From positions 806,001 to 870,000 of the forward strand of contig JABTUL010000001.1 in NCBI GenBank assembly GCA_015075425.1: DNA of 64,000 bases, in the 5' to 3' direction. Origin of the DNA: Spirochaetales bacterium (GTDB taxonomy: Bacteria; Spirochaetota; Leptospiria; Leptospirales; Leptonemataceae). Both the position numbers and the translations under genes were made by a program. Positions 54,038 to 63,466 of this stretch are shown here, piece by piece (position 1 is the stretch's first letter; each line of letters starts with the position of its first letter). The notes under the pieces are model-generated. The model did not search any database. It was not told where the DNA came from and worked only from the letters and a program-made list of their open reading frames with translations.

Positions 54038-54961
54038 ATGAAAACGCGCAAGGAGCTCTTCACGACATACGGGCAGAGGCCCTCGTACTCTCTCCGGGAG
54101 AGGGTGATCCGTTACTCGCTGCGGACCATGGCTTATTTGACGATCCTCGTGACTGTGGCTATCGTGGTGGTCCTCCTTGTGGACAGTATCCGTTTTTTCC
54201 AGATGTACCCGGCCTGGGACTTTCTCACCGGGCTGCGCTGGGAGCCTTTTGGAGAGCCCAAGCTGCTCGGAATCTGGCCTCTGGTAACGGGCACCTTTAT
54301 GATCGCATTTGGATCCTGCGCCATTGCTGTTCCGCTGGGCGTGGGTACGGCAGTATTCTTGAGTCAGTATGCTTCAGAGCGGGTCCGTGAAACCATCGGG
54401 CCGATTGTTGAGATACTGGGCGGAATTCCCACTGTCGTTTATGGATACTTTGCTCTCCTGACCATTACGCCAGCGCTGCGGACCATCTTCCCCGGGATGG
54501 ATATCTTCAATGCACTGTCTGCGTCTATCGTGGTGGGAATAGCCATTCTGCCCATGGTCTCTTCGCTGTCCCTGGAATCTATGAGGCTTGTGCCACCGGC
54601 CATTCGCAATGCCGGCTATGCTCTGGGAATGCGCAAGTTCCACGTAGTGGTTAAAATTACGATTCCGGCCGCGGCATCCGGGATTGTAGCTTCTGTTATT
54701 CTGGCTTTTGCGCGGGCCATCGGTGAAACCATGGCGGTAGCCCTGGCGGCTGGATCGACTCCCAATATGGAGTTTAATTATTTGAAAGGAATTCAAACCG
54801 TAACCGCTTACATTGTGCAGGTAAGCCTGGGCGATACGCCTGCAGGCTCCATCGAGTACTATACCATTTATGCGCTGGGGCTCTCCATGTTCCTCATTGC
54901 ATTTGCCTTTAACTTTCTTGCTTCGCGCATCGTGGCCCGGTATCGGGAGGCCTATTCATGA
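54038..54961 (+). CDS. pstC: Phosphate ABC transporter permease PstC
   Basis: PstC is one of the two membrane subunits of the phosphate importer. The 307-residue protein has about six membrane helices and the binding-protein-dependent permease motif (KITIPAAASGIVASVILAFA, then RAIGETMAVALAAG). The start directly follows pstS. The stop overlaps the pstA ATG (ATGA). Confidence 0.96.
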   Translation: MKTRKELFTTYGQRPSYSLRERVIRYSLRTMAYLTILVTVAIVVVLLVDSIRFFQMYPAWDFLTGLRWEPFGEPKLLGIWPLVTGTFMIAFGSCAIAVPLGVGTAVFLSQYASERVRETIGPIVEILGGIPTVVYGYFALLTITPALRTIFPGMDIFNALSASIVVGIAILPMVSSLSLESMRLVPPAIRNAGYALGMRKFHVVVKITIPAAASGIVASVILAFARAIGETMAVALAAGSTPNMEFNYLKGIQTVTAYIVQVSLGDTPAGSIEYYTIYALGLSMFLIAFAFNFLASRIVARYREAYS

Positions 54962-55818
54962 AGATGCGTTACCAGATTTACGGCATATTGTTCCAGGCGT
55001 TTTGTCTTGTTTCCAATTTCATAGCGCTTGCTTTTTTACTTTTTCTGCTTGTTGATGTTTTTACCCGTGGGGCGTCCGGTCTTTCTATTGATTTCTTGAC
55101 TTCCTATCCATCGCGCTTTGCGGCAAAGGCAGGAATTCTCAGTGCCACTGTGGGAACTTTTGCCATGATGTTCCTGACGGCCCTTTTTGCCATCCCGGTG
55201 GGGGTGGGTGCGGCCATTTATCTGGAAGAATATGCCCGGCCCACGCGCTTCATCAAGCTGGTGAAACTCAATATTCACAACCTTGCCGGTATTCCTTCCA
55301 TAATATATGGCATCCTGGGACTTACTATCTTTGTGCGCGCCCTGGGGCTGGGACGCAGCATTGTGGCCGGTTCCCTGACCATGGCGCTGCTCATCCTGCC
55401 GGTCATCACCATTGCCGCGCAAGAATCGCTGCGGGCTGTTCCAGATAGTTTTCGCCAGGCGGGTTTCGGTATCGGTATGACCCGCTGGCAGGTGATCCGG
55501 CACCAGCTCATGCCACTGGCCATGCCGGGCATTCTGACCGGTGTGATTTTAGCCCTGAGCAGGGCGATTGGTGAAGCCGCTCCCATGATCATGATCGGCG
55601 CTCTTTCTTTTGTGGCTTTTTTGCCCACGTCACCTCTTGATTCTTTCACGGTCCTGCCCATTCAGATTTTTAACTGGGCTGCGCGTCCTCAGAAAGATTT
55701 TCACGATGTTGCTGCCAGCGCCATCATCGTCTTGCTTATCATTCTGCTCCTCATGAACGCCGCTGCTATTATCATGCGAAATCATTTTAAGCGCAAGAAT
55801 CGCGCTATATACAACTGA
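54958..55818 (+). CDS. pstA: Phosphate ABC transporter permease PstA
   Basis: This is the second membrane subunit of the phosphate importer. The 286-residue protein has about six helices, an N-terminal periplasmic loop shorter than in some relatives, and the coupling motif [20 protein letters not shown] followed by [14 protein letters not shown]. It overlaps pstC by 4 bp and lies 10 bp before pstB. Confidence 0.96.
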   Translation: MKMRYQIYGILFQAFCLVSNFIALAFLLFLLVDVFTRGASGLSIDFLTSYPSRFAAKAGILSATVGTFAMMFLTALFAIPVGVGAAIYLEEYARPTRFIKLVKLNIHNLAGIPSIIYGILGLTIFVRALGLGRSIVAGSLTMALLILPVITIAAQESLRAVPDSFRQAGFGIGMTRWQVIRHQLMPLAMPGILTGVILALSRAIGEAAPMIMIGALSFVAFLPTSPLDSFTVLPIQIFNWAARPQKDFHDVAASAIIVLLIILLLMNAAAIIMRNHFKRKNRAIYN

Positions 55819-55828
55819 CGGATATTAT

Positions 55829-56629
55829 ATGAACACACAAACTATTTCTCCTCCATTTTCCGGCGATGACCAGAGCGCTCTGGAAGTGGAGATTGCCTGC
55901 CAGAATGTGCATATCTATTACGGGGACTTTGCGGCAGTCAAGAATCTCAACATGGACATATATCGTCGGCGCATAACGGCTTTGATCGGTCCGTCCGGTT
56001 GCGGCAAGTCGACCTTCCTGCGTGCGCTCAATCGCATGAACGACTTTGTCGACGGGGCCCGGGTGGAAGGTCAGATTCTCATTGCCAGCGACGATATCTA
56101 CGCGCGGGGAGTGGATCCGGTCGAAGTTCGACTGAAAGTGGGTATGGTATTTCAGAGCCCCAATCCCTTTCCCAAAACCATTTACGAAAACATTGCTCTG
56201 GGCCCGCGGCTGGCGGGCTATACCGGTGATCTGGAGGAACTGGTGGTGGGTTCGCTCAAACGTGCCTACATCTGGGAAGAGGTCAAAGATAAACTCAAAG
56301 CCAGCGCCTATTCTTTGTCCGGAGGGCAACAGCAGCGGCTCTGTATTGCCCGGGCCATTGCCATGCAGCCGGATGTTCTGCTTCTGGATGAACCTACCTC
56401 TGCTCTGGATCCCATATCCACCAAGAAGATTGAGGAATTGCTGCTGGAATTAAAAAACAACTATACAATCGTTATCGTTACCCACAATATGCAGCAGGCG
56501 GCCCGCATTGGCGATCTGACCGCCCTTTTTTACCAGGGTGACCTTATTGAATACGACCGGACCCAGAAGATCTTCAGCGCTCCCAGGGAAAAGCTTACGG
56601 AAGAGTATATCACCGGCCGGTTTGGTTAA
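55829..56629 (+). CDS. pstB: Phosphate ABC transporter ATPase PstB
   Basis: PstB powers the phosphate importer. The 266-residue protein has Walker [10 protein letters not shown], signature [15 protein letters not shown], Walker [13 protein letters not shown] and the H-loop [13 protein letters not shown] 25-residue N-terminal leader precedes the domain. A beta-lactamase-like gene begins within its last codons in another frame. Confidence 0.97.
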   Translation: MNTQTISPPFSGDDQSALEVEIACQNVHIYYGDFAAVKNLNMDIYRRRITALIGPSGCGKSTFLRALNRMNDFVDGARVEGQILIASDDIYARGVDPVEVRLKVGMVFQSPNPFPKTIYENIALGPRLAGYTGDLEELVVGSLKRAYIWEEVKDKLKASAYSLSGGQQQRLCIARAIAMQPDVLLLDEPTSALDPISTKKIEELLLELKNNYTIVIVTHNMQQAARIGDLTALFYQGDLIEYDRTQKIFSAPREKLTEEYITGRFG

Positions 56630-57692
56630 GTCGCCCCGGTTTGCTTTTCATCATTTTTTTCTGCTTTTTTTAGCCACGGGCCTTGCTATGGGCAATCCTG
56701 GCATGGCATCGCAGCTACGGTCAGACTGGCATCGTCTTTTTAGCGTACGCGGGCTGCGGGGATGTCTAGCTATTCTGGACGAAAGGACGGGTCAGCTATC
56801 CGTTTCCAGCCATACGGAATGCAAGCAGGGTCATATTCCCGCGTCAACGGCCAAGCTTTTCAATTCCCTGGCTGGCCTTGAGTCGGGCGTGCTCAAAGGC
56901 CCGGATCATACGATTCCCTGGGACAAAGTGCGTCGGAATTTTCCGGAATGGAATCGGGATCATACGCTCAGGTCGGCTATGGAGGACTCGGCCATCTGGT
57001 ACTTCCAGGCGACGGCCCGTGACGTCGGGCGCGAGAAAATCGCCGAGTATATGGCGAGAATTCCTTACGGAAATCAGAATTTACGGGCCGGAGTGGATCA
57101 GTGGTGGCTCTGGGGTCATTTTCGCATAACGCCTGGACAGCAGATCGATTTTTTACGCCGTCTGGCCCACCATCGTCTGCCTTTTGAAAGAAAGCATCAA
57201 GAGATAGTTCTGGATCTGATCAAGCAGGAATCAACAGAGCAGTATGATTTTTATGCCCGCAGCGGAATACTGAAAGTGAAAAAGGTTGAGGTATGGTGGG
57301 TGGGACTGGTTAAAGACAAGAGAAATAAAAAAAATATCTATTTTACTCTATTTTATGAGCCCGCAGATGACCTCTACGATCCGGTAGAATTTCCGGACAG
57401 GTACGGCTGCGAACTATCGATGCTCGGCCTCTTTCATAGGGAGCATGCAAAGGAAAAGGGGCAGGAAGATTACCCGGCCAGAGAAGCGCGTATTCGCGAG
57501 CAGGAGGCAAAGCTTGCCGAAAGAATTGCCACTGCGCCGGCAGAGGAATGGACGGAGCAGGAGCTAAAAGAGAAAGATCGCCTTGATTGCATGAGGGCGG
57601 CCCAGCAAAAATACGCACGGGAGCGATCTGCTTTTTTTGCTGCCCGTCAGGTGATTGTGCGCGGAGTTCTCAAGCAAATGCAGGCCCTCTAA
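56622..57692 (+). CDS. Class D beta-lactamase-like exported protein, altered KTG motif
   Basis: The 356-residue protein starts with a signal peptide if read from the TTG at 56622, which overlaps the pstB stop; a GTG at 56538 would put 28 non-signal residues first. It has class D penicillin-recognising motifs: PASTAK (Ser75, Lys78), SAI (Ser123) followed by WYFQ, and YGN (149-151). The third motif, normally KTG, is RSG (213-215), followed by VWWVGLV. A charged helical tail of about 110 residues (about 245-356) is extra compared with OXA enzymes. It could be a hydrolase, a penicillin-binding regulator or a BlaR-like sensor without a membrane part. Its link to the pst operon is unusual. Confidence 0.75.
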   Translation: MVKSPRFAFHHFFLLFLATGLAMGNPGMASQLRSDWHRLFSVRGLRGCLAILDERTGQLSVSSHTECKQGHIPASTAKLFNSLAGLESGVLKGPDHTIPWDKVRRNFPEWNRDHTLRSAMEDSAIWYFQATARDVGREKIAEYMARIPYGNQNLRAGVDQWWLWGHFRITPGQQIDFLRRLAHHRLPFERKHQEIVLDLIKQESTEQYDFYARSGILKVKKVEVWWVGLVKDKRNKKNIYFTLFYEPADDLYDPVEFPDRYGCELSMLGLFHREHAKEKGQEDYPAREARIREQEAKLAERIATAPAEEWTEQELKEKDRLDCMRAAQQKYARERSAFFAARQVIVRGVLKQMQAL

Positions 57693-57707
57693 CCTGAGCT
57701 CCCTTTT

Positions 57708-58373
57708 TCAGTCCTTTTCTTCCCAGAGCATGGCGAGGCTTTCCCGATCAAAATGAATGGTCTCGACCGTGAGAAACTGCGGACCAAAGTATTCGACCAG
57801 GCTGCGGACGATCTGGTTGCTCTGCACGTAAAAATGGACCTGATTTTTACTTGCGGCACGCACAAAAACGATGCGGATCTGTCCCAGGGCCCCGGTCAGT
57901 CCGGGCACCTGATTTAAGAAATAGGGAGTATGGAAGAACACTTCCTGAAATCTCCGGTGGGTAAAAATTTCAGGCTGGGCTTGAGTCAGAGCATCAACAA
58001 GCAGCCGACGCAGTCCCGGCAGAGCAAAACCCAGCATACCGATCCAGTCAAATCCCGGACCGGACCGCGCCAGCTTGACAGAGCGGATTTTCAAAATCAC
58101 CTTATTATCCTGAGCGTCAGCGATCTGGAAGTTTCCCTGGAAGCGGACACGCTGACCGCTGAGCATCCCGCTGGTCAGGATGTATTCCCCGCTCAGAACC
58201 AACCGGTGGTTGGCTGTTGTGATACGAATGGAACTGAGGTAATCGATCCGCGCGGTGACGTAAGTATCAAGGATGTCCTGAAGCGCGTCCAGGGATAGGA
58301 TAATTTTATAAAGATCATCGGAGAGTGGGTTTAAGGCTTCTGCAAAGGACTTGAAATCCTGATACCAGCTCAT
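57708..58373 (-). CDS. Hypothetical protein coupled to hemN
   Basis: The 221-residue protein shows no recognised domain, no signal peptide and one moderately hydrophobic stretch (about 107-127: GFDWIGMLGFALPGLRRLL). Predicted strands alternate with helices. The ATG overlaps the hemN stop (ATGA). It might be peripheral to the membrane. Position suggests a function next to haem synthesis, but nothing in the sequence confirms it. Confidence 0.6.
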   Translation of the reverse strand: MSWYQDFKSFAEALNPLSDDLYKIILSLDALQDILDTYVTARIDYLSSIRITTANHRLVLSGEYILTSGMLSGQRVRFQGNFQIADAQDNKVILKIRSVKLARSGPGFDWIGMLGFALPGLRRLLVDALTQAQPEIFTHRRFQEVFFHTPYFLNQVPGLTGALGQIRIVFVRAASKNQVHFYVQSNQIVRSLVEYFGPQFLTVETIHFDRESLAMLWEEKD

Positions 58374-59737
58374 ACTGTTTTGCTGAAGCGTTGACCGCCC
58401 TGTTCGAGCCGGTCCAGGTAGGCATCAAAAACCATGCAGATGTTACGGATGACAAATCGTCCCGTATCCGTGACCTGGATTTCCGAATCCGAAACTTTCA
58501 CAAACCCTTCTTCCACAAAAGGAGACAGAAGATCAAGCTCGCGGCTAAAAGCAGTCCTGAAATCCACGTTATGTGCTGTTTCTATTGCCGCGAAGGAAAG
58601 TTTAAAGTTACAGATCAGATCCATGATGATATCCGATCTCAGGCAATCGTCGGGAGTTTTTCGTAAGCCGCGGTGTACCGGGAGGCGGTCCGATTCTATG
58701 GCGCGCCGGTATTCCAGCAGGGTCTTGTGGTTCTGGATATATCCGGAAGCAACTTCGCCTATGCTCGTGACCCCAAGACCGATCAAATCAAGGCCGCGCC
58801 GGGTCGTGTAGCCCTGAAAATTGCGCCGCAAACTTCCTTCATTTTGAGCCAGAACGATTTCATCATCGGGAAGGGCAAAGTGGTCCATACCAATGTAAAC
58901 ATATCCGGCTGTCAGGAAGCGTTCTACGGCCAGGTAGAAAATCCGGATCCGCTCATCTGTGGGCGGAAGTTCTGCTGGTTGAATCAAGCGCTGGTGTTTC
59001 TTAAGCCAGGGAACGTAAGCAAAATTGAAAAGAGAGATCCGGTCCGGCCGCAGCTCAATGACGCGGTCCAGCGTGCGCTCGAAGCTTTGACGCGTCTGCC
59101 TGGGTAGACCGTAGATCAGATCAAAGTTGATTCCTTGAAACCCGGCAGCGCGCAGGCTGCGGTAAAGGCGGAGGTTTTCTTCATCGCTCTGGATGCGATT
59201 GATGGCCTTCTGGACATCCAGATCCAGATCTTGAATGCCCATGGAAGCCCGATTGAAGCCCAGTTCGCGCAGGGTGCTAACGTGTTCGGGGCTTGTTTCT
59301 CGTGGATCCAGTTCGATGCTGATCTCTGCGGTTTCCGTAAAACTGAAGTATTTACGAATGTACTGCCACAGTTTTTCCAGTTCAGCCGGAGAGAGAAATG
59401 TGGGCGTGCCGCCGCCCAGATGGAGCTGATCCACCAGTCGCTCCCTTTGAAAGTGAGACCGGACCATTTGCATTTCCCGATCCAGAAGCTCCAGGTAGGG
59501 CAGGGCCTTCTGGTGCATCTGCGTATAAATCACCGAGCAGGCACAGAAGTAGCATACAGATTCGCAGAAAGGAATATGAAAGTAGAGCGATACAGGGCCG
59601 CTATTTTGCCCGAGCAGCCCGGCGTAGTCCTGTGCGGTGAAATCATCGCGAAAAGCCGGGGCTGTGGGATAACTGGTGTAGCGTGGCCCGGCTTTCGAAA
59701 ATTTTTCCAGCTGGCCCGGTTCGGGAAGATGGAGCAT
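58370..59737 (-). CDS. hemN: Oxygen-independent coproporphyrinogen III oxidase (HemN)
   Basis: This radical-SAM enzyme converts coproporphyrinogen III to protoporphyrinogen IX without oxygen. The 455-residue protein has the N-terminal signature AGPRYTSYPTAPAF, the iron-sulfur motif CESVCYFCAC (Cys58, 62, 65), HLGGGTPTFL, and the HemN-specific LIYGLPRQT region. The full-length form with GPRYTSYP is typical of true HemN, unlike the shorter HemW. The ATG at 59737 lies one base after the upstream stop. Confidence 0.93.
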   Translation of the reverse strand: MLHLPEPGQLEKFSKAGPRYTSYPTAPAFRDDFTAQDYAGLLGQNSGPVSLYFHIPFCESVCYFCACSVIYTQMHQKALPYLELLDREMQMVRSHFQRERLVDQLHLGGGTPTFLSPAELEKLWQYIRKYFSFTETAEISIELDPRETSPEHVSTLRELGFNRASMGIQDLDLDVQKAINRIQSDEENLRLYRSLRAAGFQGINFDLIYGLPRQTRQSFERTLDRVIELRPDRISLFNFAYVPWLKKHQRLIQPAELPPTDERIRIFYLAVERFLTAGYVYIGMDHFALPDDEIVLAQNEGSLRRNFQGYTTRRGLDLIGLGVTSIGEVASGYIQNHKTLLEYRRAIESDRLPVHRGLRKTPDDCLRSDIIMDLICNFKLSFAAIETAHNVDFRTAFSRELDLLSPFVEEGFVKVSDSEIQVTDTGRFVIRNICMVFDAYLDRLEQGGQRFSKTV

Positions 59738-59738
59738 A

Positions 59739-61190
59739 CTACATCGTTTTCTCAAGCGAGTCTGCGGCAACCCTTTTCCCGGACAGATCGATCAGGCGGC
59801 CGGTTCCGGCGTAGTAGCCTTTCAGGGCCTCAAGATGCTCCCGGGTGTAGTAAGGTGGTCGTGGGTCCTTGCTGTCAAAGAGAAGGTGCATACTCCGGCA
59901 CCCGCTGAGATGGGATTGAGCAAGATAGGGGGGACGGGAATCATGAAAGGGGCTGCCCCGGGGTGCAACCAGGGGAAATACCGGATAGTCGAGCGGCACA
60001 TGAGCCGAATAAGGGACGGCAGCCTGGATGCAACTCCCGCGAGGAAGTATTTTTATTTTTTGATTTATTGTTTCTATTAGTATCTGGCGATCCGGGTGCC
60101 CGGCAGCGCGGGCAAAAAGATGCGGTTTTTTCAGCCAGCCGTGAATGCTTCCCAGAATACAGATGGCCAGAATAATGGTCACTTTCCATCGGTCCAGCAG
60201 AACGATACGGCGCAAGCCCTCAAGCTGGGCCAGAAGGAAAAGGGGCAGGACTGTATAAACGTAGTGCCCTTCCAGCGCGGCAAGCCAAGGATGCCGGCTC
60301 AAAGAGAGCATTAGAAATACCGGTAAGAAAAGCGGCCACCAGCGCGAAAAAAAAATCAAAAGAAAAGGAGGCAAAATCCAGGTCCAGGAGAGGGGATCCA
60401 CCTTCCCCCACAAGTTCTGGAAGTAACTCAAACGAATCGAATCTTCATGAAGTAAAGCCAGTGCGCCAGTAGCCAGAAAGCCATAGGCAATGGACAGAGC
60501 CAAAAGGATCCTTCCCGCAGAAATACCCAGTAGAAGCAGATAGAGCCCCATGAGAAAAACAGGGAAAACCATATCTTCTTTGACCATGAGCCAGATAACG
60601 AGGACCGGCCACAGAGCCCTGGCCGGCTTCCCGGCGCGCCGTGCCAGTTGAAAGGTGCCGATCGTAAGCGGCAGGGCCAGCGCTTCAAAGTGGTAGCTGC
60701 GCATCATTTGCCAGAGAGCCGGGGAAAAAACAACGCTAACCCAGAGAAAAAGAAAAGCCCAGGCGGGCAGTGACTTACCATCCAGAAGAATCAGAAAAAC
60801 GCCAATAGACAGCGCCATCAAAAGAAAGATGCCATAGACAAAGTGGCCTGCCCCGGGCAGTGCATAGCCGATTTTGAGGAGTAGCAACGCCGGGGCAAAA
60901 TGGTGGCCCAGAAAACTCTTTGTGGAACCGGTGCTTACATGGGGTGCCGGCAAGAGTCCATCGAGACCCAACCCTGCCTCGGAGTGGGCGATCGCCCGAC
61001 TTATGTTTGTATAGTCTTGATCGCCCAGAAGAAGGGCCCGGTAGTCCTGAACAGTGAAAAAGAGCCCCGCCCCCAGGACAGAGAGTCCACCCAGAAGAGC
61101 TGCAGCCCGCCTGACCATGTATGGATCTTCCGGGGGGTCCGGTGATGGCCAGGAGTTTTTTTCCCTTTTTAACGAACCCCGGTCGGTCAT
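59739..61190 (-). CDS. DUF2079-type multispan membrane protein
   Basis: The 483-residue protein has about ten membrane helices (residues 27-340) and a C-terminal extracytoplasmic part. LGHHFAPALLLLKIGYAL and AFLFLWVSVVFSPALWQ resemble the DUF2079 family, a group of GT-C-like membrane proteins without known function. An N-terminal charged segment (about 1-26) precedes the first helix. It is upstream of hemN in the same operon, with a 1-bp gap, and diverges from lipL21. Confidence 0.65.
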   Translation of the reverse strand: MTDRGSLKREKNSWPSPDPPEDPYMVRRAAALLGGLSVLGAGLFFTVQDYRALLLGDQDYTNISRAIAHSEAGLGLDGLLPAPHVSTGSTKSFLGHHFAPALLLLKIGYALPGAGHFVYGIFLLMALSIGVFLILLDGKSLPAWAFLFLWVSVVFSPALWQMMRSYHFEALALPLTIGTFQLARRAGKPARALWPVLVIWLMVKEDMVFPVFLMGLYLLLLGISAGRILLALSIAYGFLATGALALLHEDSIRLSYFQNLWGKVDPLSWTWILPPFLLIFFSRWWPLFLPVFLMLSLSRHPWLAALEGHYVYTVLPLFLLAQLEGLRRIVLLDRWKVTIILAICILGSIHGWLKKPHLFARAAGHPDRQILIETINQKIKILPRGSCIQAAVPYSAHVPLDYPVFPLVAPRGSPFHDSRPPYLAQSHLSGCRSMHLLFDSKDPRPPYYTREHLEALKGYYAGTGRLIDLSGKRVAADSLEKTM

Positions 61191-61261
61191 TTCTGTCTAA
61201 CAGGCAAAAGGATTGACGGTTGTCCCTTGTGGACGCTTTCGTCATTCAAAGGAGCTTTAAC

Positions 61262-61855
61262 ATGAAACTGAACCATATAGTCGCTCTCCTCATTGCACTT
61301 TTTGCCATATCGTGCGGGGTGAACCGCCGCTGGGACGCTACTTCCGTAGGGGACCGTGGCTGGGTTTTTGAAGGCTGGGCCTGTGCGCCAAACCAGGCGG
61401 AAGCGCTGAAGGGCAAGAGCCCCGCAGAATACTGCGATACAGATGATATCAAAAAAAATGACTACCTCTACATGAAATTCACGGCGGCCGCCAAGCAGTC
61501 TGTCGTGGATGAGGGCCGAATTGCCAAGATCCAGGCATCCTGCCGTGAGGCTGCCAAGGTGCAGGTTCAAGGCGATGGTCTGCAAAAGATAGTCGGGGCC
61601 TTCATTGAGGGAACCTCAGGTGTAGAAGACGGTGAATCCACCGGATCTGTGATCATGAAGCAATACCGCGGAACCATCAGCGGGATTGGTATCTACAACT
61701 GTTGCCCTCTGGACAAAAATACCGGTGAATGTCTGAAGCCGGGTACCCAGGGTTATGCTCTGGCCTGGTCTGAATGCCAGTGCGTGGGTTACCTGAAGTT
61801 CCCTGGTGGTCAGAAGGCCTTCCAGGCAGCCGCAGAAAGAGCGCGCGACGAGTAA
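61262..61855 (+). CDS. lipL21: LipL21-type outer-membrane lipoprotein
   Basis: The 197-residue lipoprotein has Cys18 in the lipobox FAISC. Its mature sequence follows the Leptospira LipL21 pattern: DATSVGDRGWVFEGWACAP, YLYMKFTA, SCREAAKVQ, SGVEDGESTGSVIMKQYRG and ECQCVGYLKFPGGQKAF. LipL21 is one of the most abundant outer-membrane lipoproteins of Leptospira and binds peptidoglycan. Extra Cys residues (for example YNCCPL) differ from my memory of the Leptospira protein. The ATG has an AAAGGAG site, a TTGACG box lies at 61213-61218, and a terminator follows. Confidence 0.88.
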   Translation: MKLNHIVALLIALFAISCGVNRRWDATSVGDRGWVFEGWACAPNQAEALKGKSPAEYCDTDDIKKNDYLYMKFTAAAKQSVVDEGRIAKIQASCREAAKVQVQGDGLQKIVGAFIEGTSGVEDGESTGSVIMKQYRGTISGIGIYNCCPLDKNTGECLKPGTQGYALAWSECQCVGYLKFPGGQKAFQAAAERARDE

Positions 61856-61878
61856 GCTAAAGATCATCGTAATCCCAA

Positions 61879-61905
61879 AAGCCCGCCCCCAGGCGGGCTT
61901 TTTTT
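61879..61905 (+). terminator. Rho-independent terminator of lipL21
   Basis: AAGCCCGCC and GGCGGGCTT form a perfect 9-bp stem with a 4-base loop, followed by a run of T. Its strength suits a highly expressed monocistronic lipoprotein gene. Confidence 0.92.
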
Positions 61906-61944
61906 ATTTGTAAGCGTTTGGAAACACTCTTTCCCTGGAATTTG

Positions 61945-62442
61945 ATGCAACGCTGTGCTCGCTGTGGAGCCGATGTTCGCGTGGAACATGGCCGGGCCTG
62001 CCGTTGCAATGTCTGTGATTTCATACTATTTTTCAATGTGGGTGCAGCCACGGCGGCTATCGTTGAAGATGAGTCGGCCCGGCTGCTCTTTACCATTCGC
62101 GCAAAGGAACCGGCCGCCGGTTACCTGGATCTACCTGGCGGGTTCATTGAACCTGATGAGACAGCGGAGGAGGCGATTGCCCGGGAAATCAAGGAAGAGC
62201 TGAACGTTTCTGTGGAGAATCTGCGCTTCTTCTGCACGGTGCCCAATCGTTATTTGTTCTGCGGTGTTATCTACCATACCCTGGATGTTATCTTCCTTGG
62301 ATTTCTGGCCCGGGAAGCAGACCTGCAACCAGCCGATGATGTTACCGGTTTTGAGTGGCTAAAAAAAGAGGAGATCGATCTGGATCGCGTCGGACTTGAT
62401 GCGGCTCGGCTTGCTCTGCGGAAGTATTTAGATACCGCTTAA
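61945..62442 (+). CDS. NUDIX hydrolase with zinc ribbon
   Basis: The 165-residue protein has an N-terminal zinc ribbon (CARCGADVR, then CNVCDF) and a NUDIX domain with the box GGFIEPDETAEEAIAREIKE continuing EELNV. Zinc-ribbon NUDIX proteins include NudC-like decapping or NADH pyrophosphatases, but this one is shorter and lacks the NudC SQPWPFPxS region, so the substrate is open. The ATG at 61945 is preferred; a TTG at 61918 is within the terminator tail. It converges on the HAD gene with a 4-bp overlap. Confidence 0.88.
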   Translation: MQRCARCGADVRVEHGRACRCNVCDFILFFNVGAATAAIVEDESARLLFTIRAKEPAAGYLDLPGGFIEPDETAEEAIAREIKEELNVSVENLRFFCTVPNRYLFCGVIYHTLDVIFLGFLAREADLQPADDVTGFEWLKKEEIDLDRVGLDAARLALRKYLDTA

Positions 62443-63107
62443 TTCACGCTGCCAAGAGAGAGGATGATTTCTTGAGCCCGGGCCGGATCTGTGGCGCTGT
62501 AACGGGTGCCCTCGGGTGCTGTTTTTTCGTAGCCCCAGGCGGCCCAGATGAAGTGGGCGCCAAAGGCATCTGCGGCCAGCTTATCGGACGCGGTATCTCC
62601 CAGGTAAAAGCAGATGTCCTTCTGTGGATCAAAACCGGCCTCTGCCGTTATGGTTTGCATGGGCCCGGGCGAGGGTTTGCTCTCGGGAAAAGTATCACCG
62701 CCTATGATGTATTGAAAATAACGGGAAATTTTGAGTTCGTGCAGCAGTCGCCGGGACAATTCCTGCGGTTTGTTGGTGTAAAGGGCCATGACGGCATGGT
62801 TCTCAAGGGTGGAAAGCATGGTTTCAATGCCGGGGTAAAGGACGGTTTCTTCCGCTATGTAAGTGTGATAGATGGATTCATACGTAAGACGAATCTTCTC
62901 CCGGGTGGCCAGACTGGAATCTTTCGCCAGAATTTCTGAAAAACAGGACTCATACAGTTGATCCATGCCGCGATTGACGAAAGGTATCCATTCTTCGCGG
63001 ACGCCGGGCTGTAGATCAAATTCTTGCCGGGCCAGGAGAACGGAGTCGGCCATATCGGCGCGGCTGTCTTCGAGTGTGCCGTCCAGATCAGAAAATAGAA
63101 AAAGCAT
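62439..63107 (-). CDS. HAD-family phosphatase, phosphoglycolate phosphatase-like
   Basis: The 222-residue protein has HAD motif I in FSDLDGTLEDS (Asp7, Asp9), motif II YTNKP, a Lys in ESKPSPGPM (motif III) and motif IV YLGDTASDKLAA, with a helical cap at about 15-85. This is the Gph/PGP layout. The exact substrate is unproven. It is the third gene of the operon that begins with the histone gene, 3 bp behind the cupin gene. Confidence 0.85.
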   Translation of the reverse strand: MLFLFSDLDGTLEDSRADMADSVLLARQEFDLQPGVREEWIPFVNRGMDQLYESCFSEILAKDSSLATREKIRLTYESIYHTYIAEETVLYPGIETMLSTLENHAVMALYTNKPQELSRRLLHELKISRYFQYIIGGDTFPESKPSPGPMQTITAEAGFDPQKDICFYLGDTASDKLAADAFGAHFIWAAWGYEKTAPEGTRYSATDPARAQEIILSLGSVN

Positions 63108-63110
63108 GGC

Positions 63111-63461
63111 TCAGCCGGGAGAAAGTTCGGTGACTTTCCTTTCACCGGTGGTCGAACCTTTGTAAGCTGTGAATTCCTGATCGTTATGGGTTTTTACTTC
63201 ATGGGGGACGCCGGAAGGTATGAACAGGATGTCGCCTGCTTCGATGGTTACCGGCCCATCGGGAAAATGAAAGGTCGTGACGCCTTTGACGGCGCCACGA
63301 ATTTCAGGATAATCATGCGTATGCATACTGCGTTCAAACCAGGGAGGAATGGTCTGCAGATCATACGTCTGGTAGCCGTATTTTTCCAGCTCCCGCGCAA
63401 CAGACTCTGCCGTGGGTTTTTCTTTATACGGCCATTTGATGACTTTTACGCCTTCGGGCAT
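63111..63461 (-). CDS. Small cupin-domain protein
   Basis: The 116-residue single cupin has metal-ligand candidates in MHTHDYPEIRG (His, His, Glu) and GVPHEVKTH, with GDILFIPSG in the usual turn. The first 30 residues are a helical lead-in. It lies 5 bp behind the histone gene and 3 bp before the HAD phosphatase, in the same transcript. The function is unknown; sugar or small-molecule binding are options. Confidence 0.78.
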   Translation of the reverse strand: MPEGVKVIKWPYKEKPTAESVARELEKYGYQTYDLQTIPPWFERSMHTHDYPEIRGAVKGVTTFHFPDGPVTIEAGDILFIPSGVPHEVKTHNDQEFTAYKGSTTGERKVTELSPG

Positions 63462-63466
63462 GCGGA

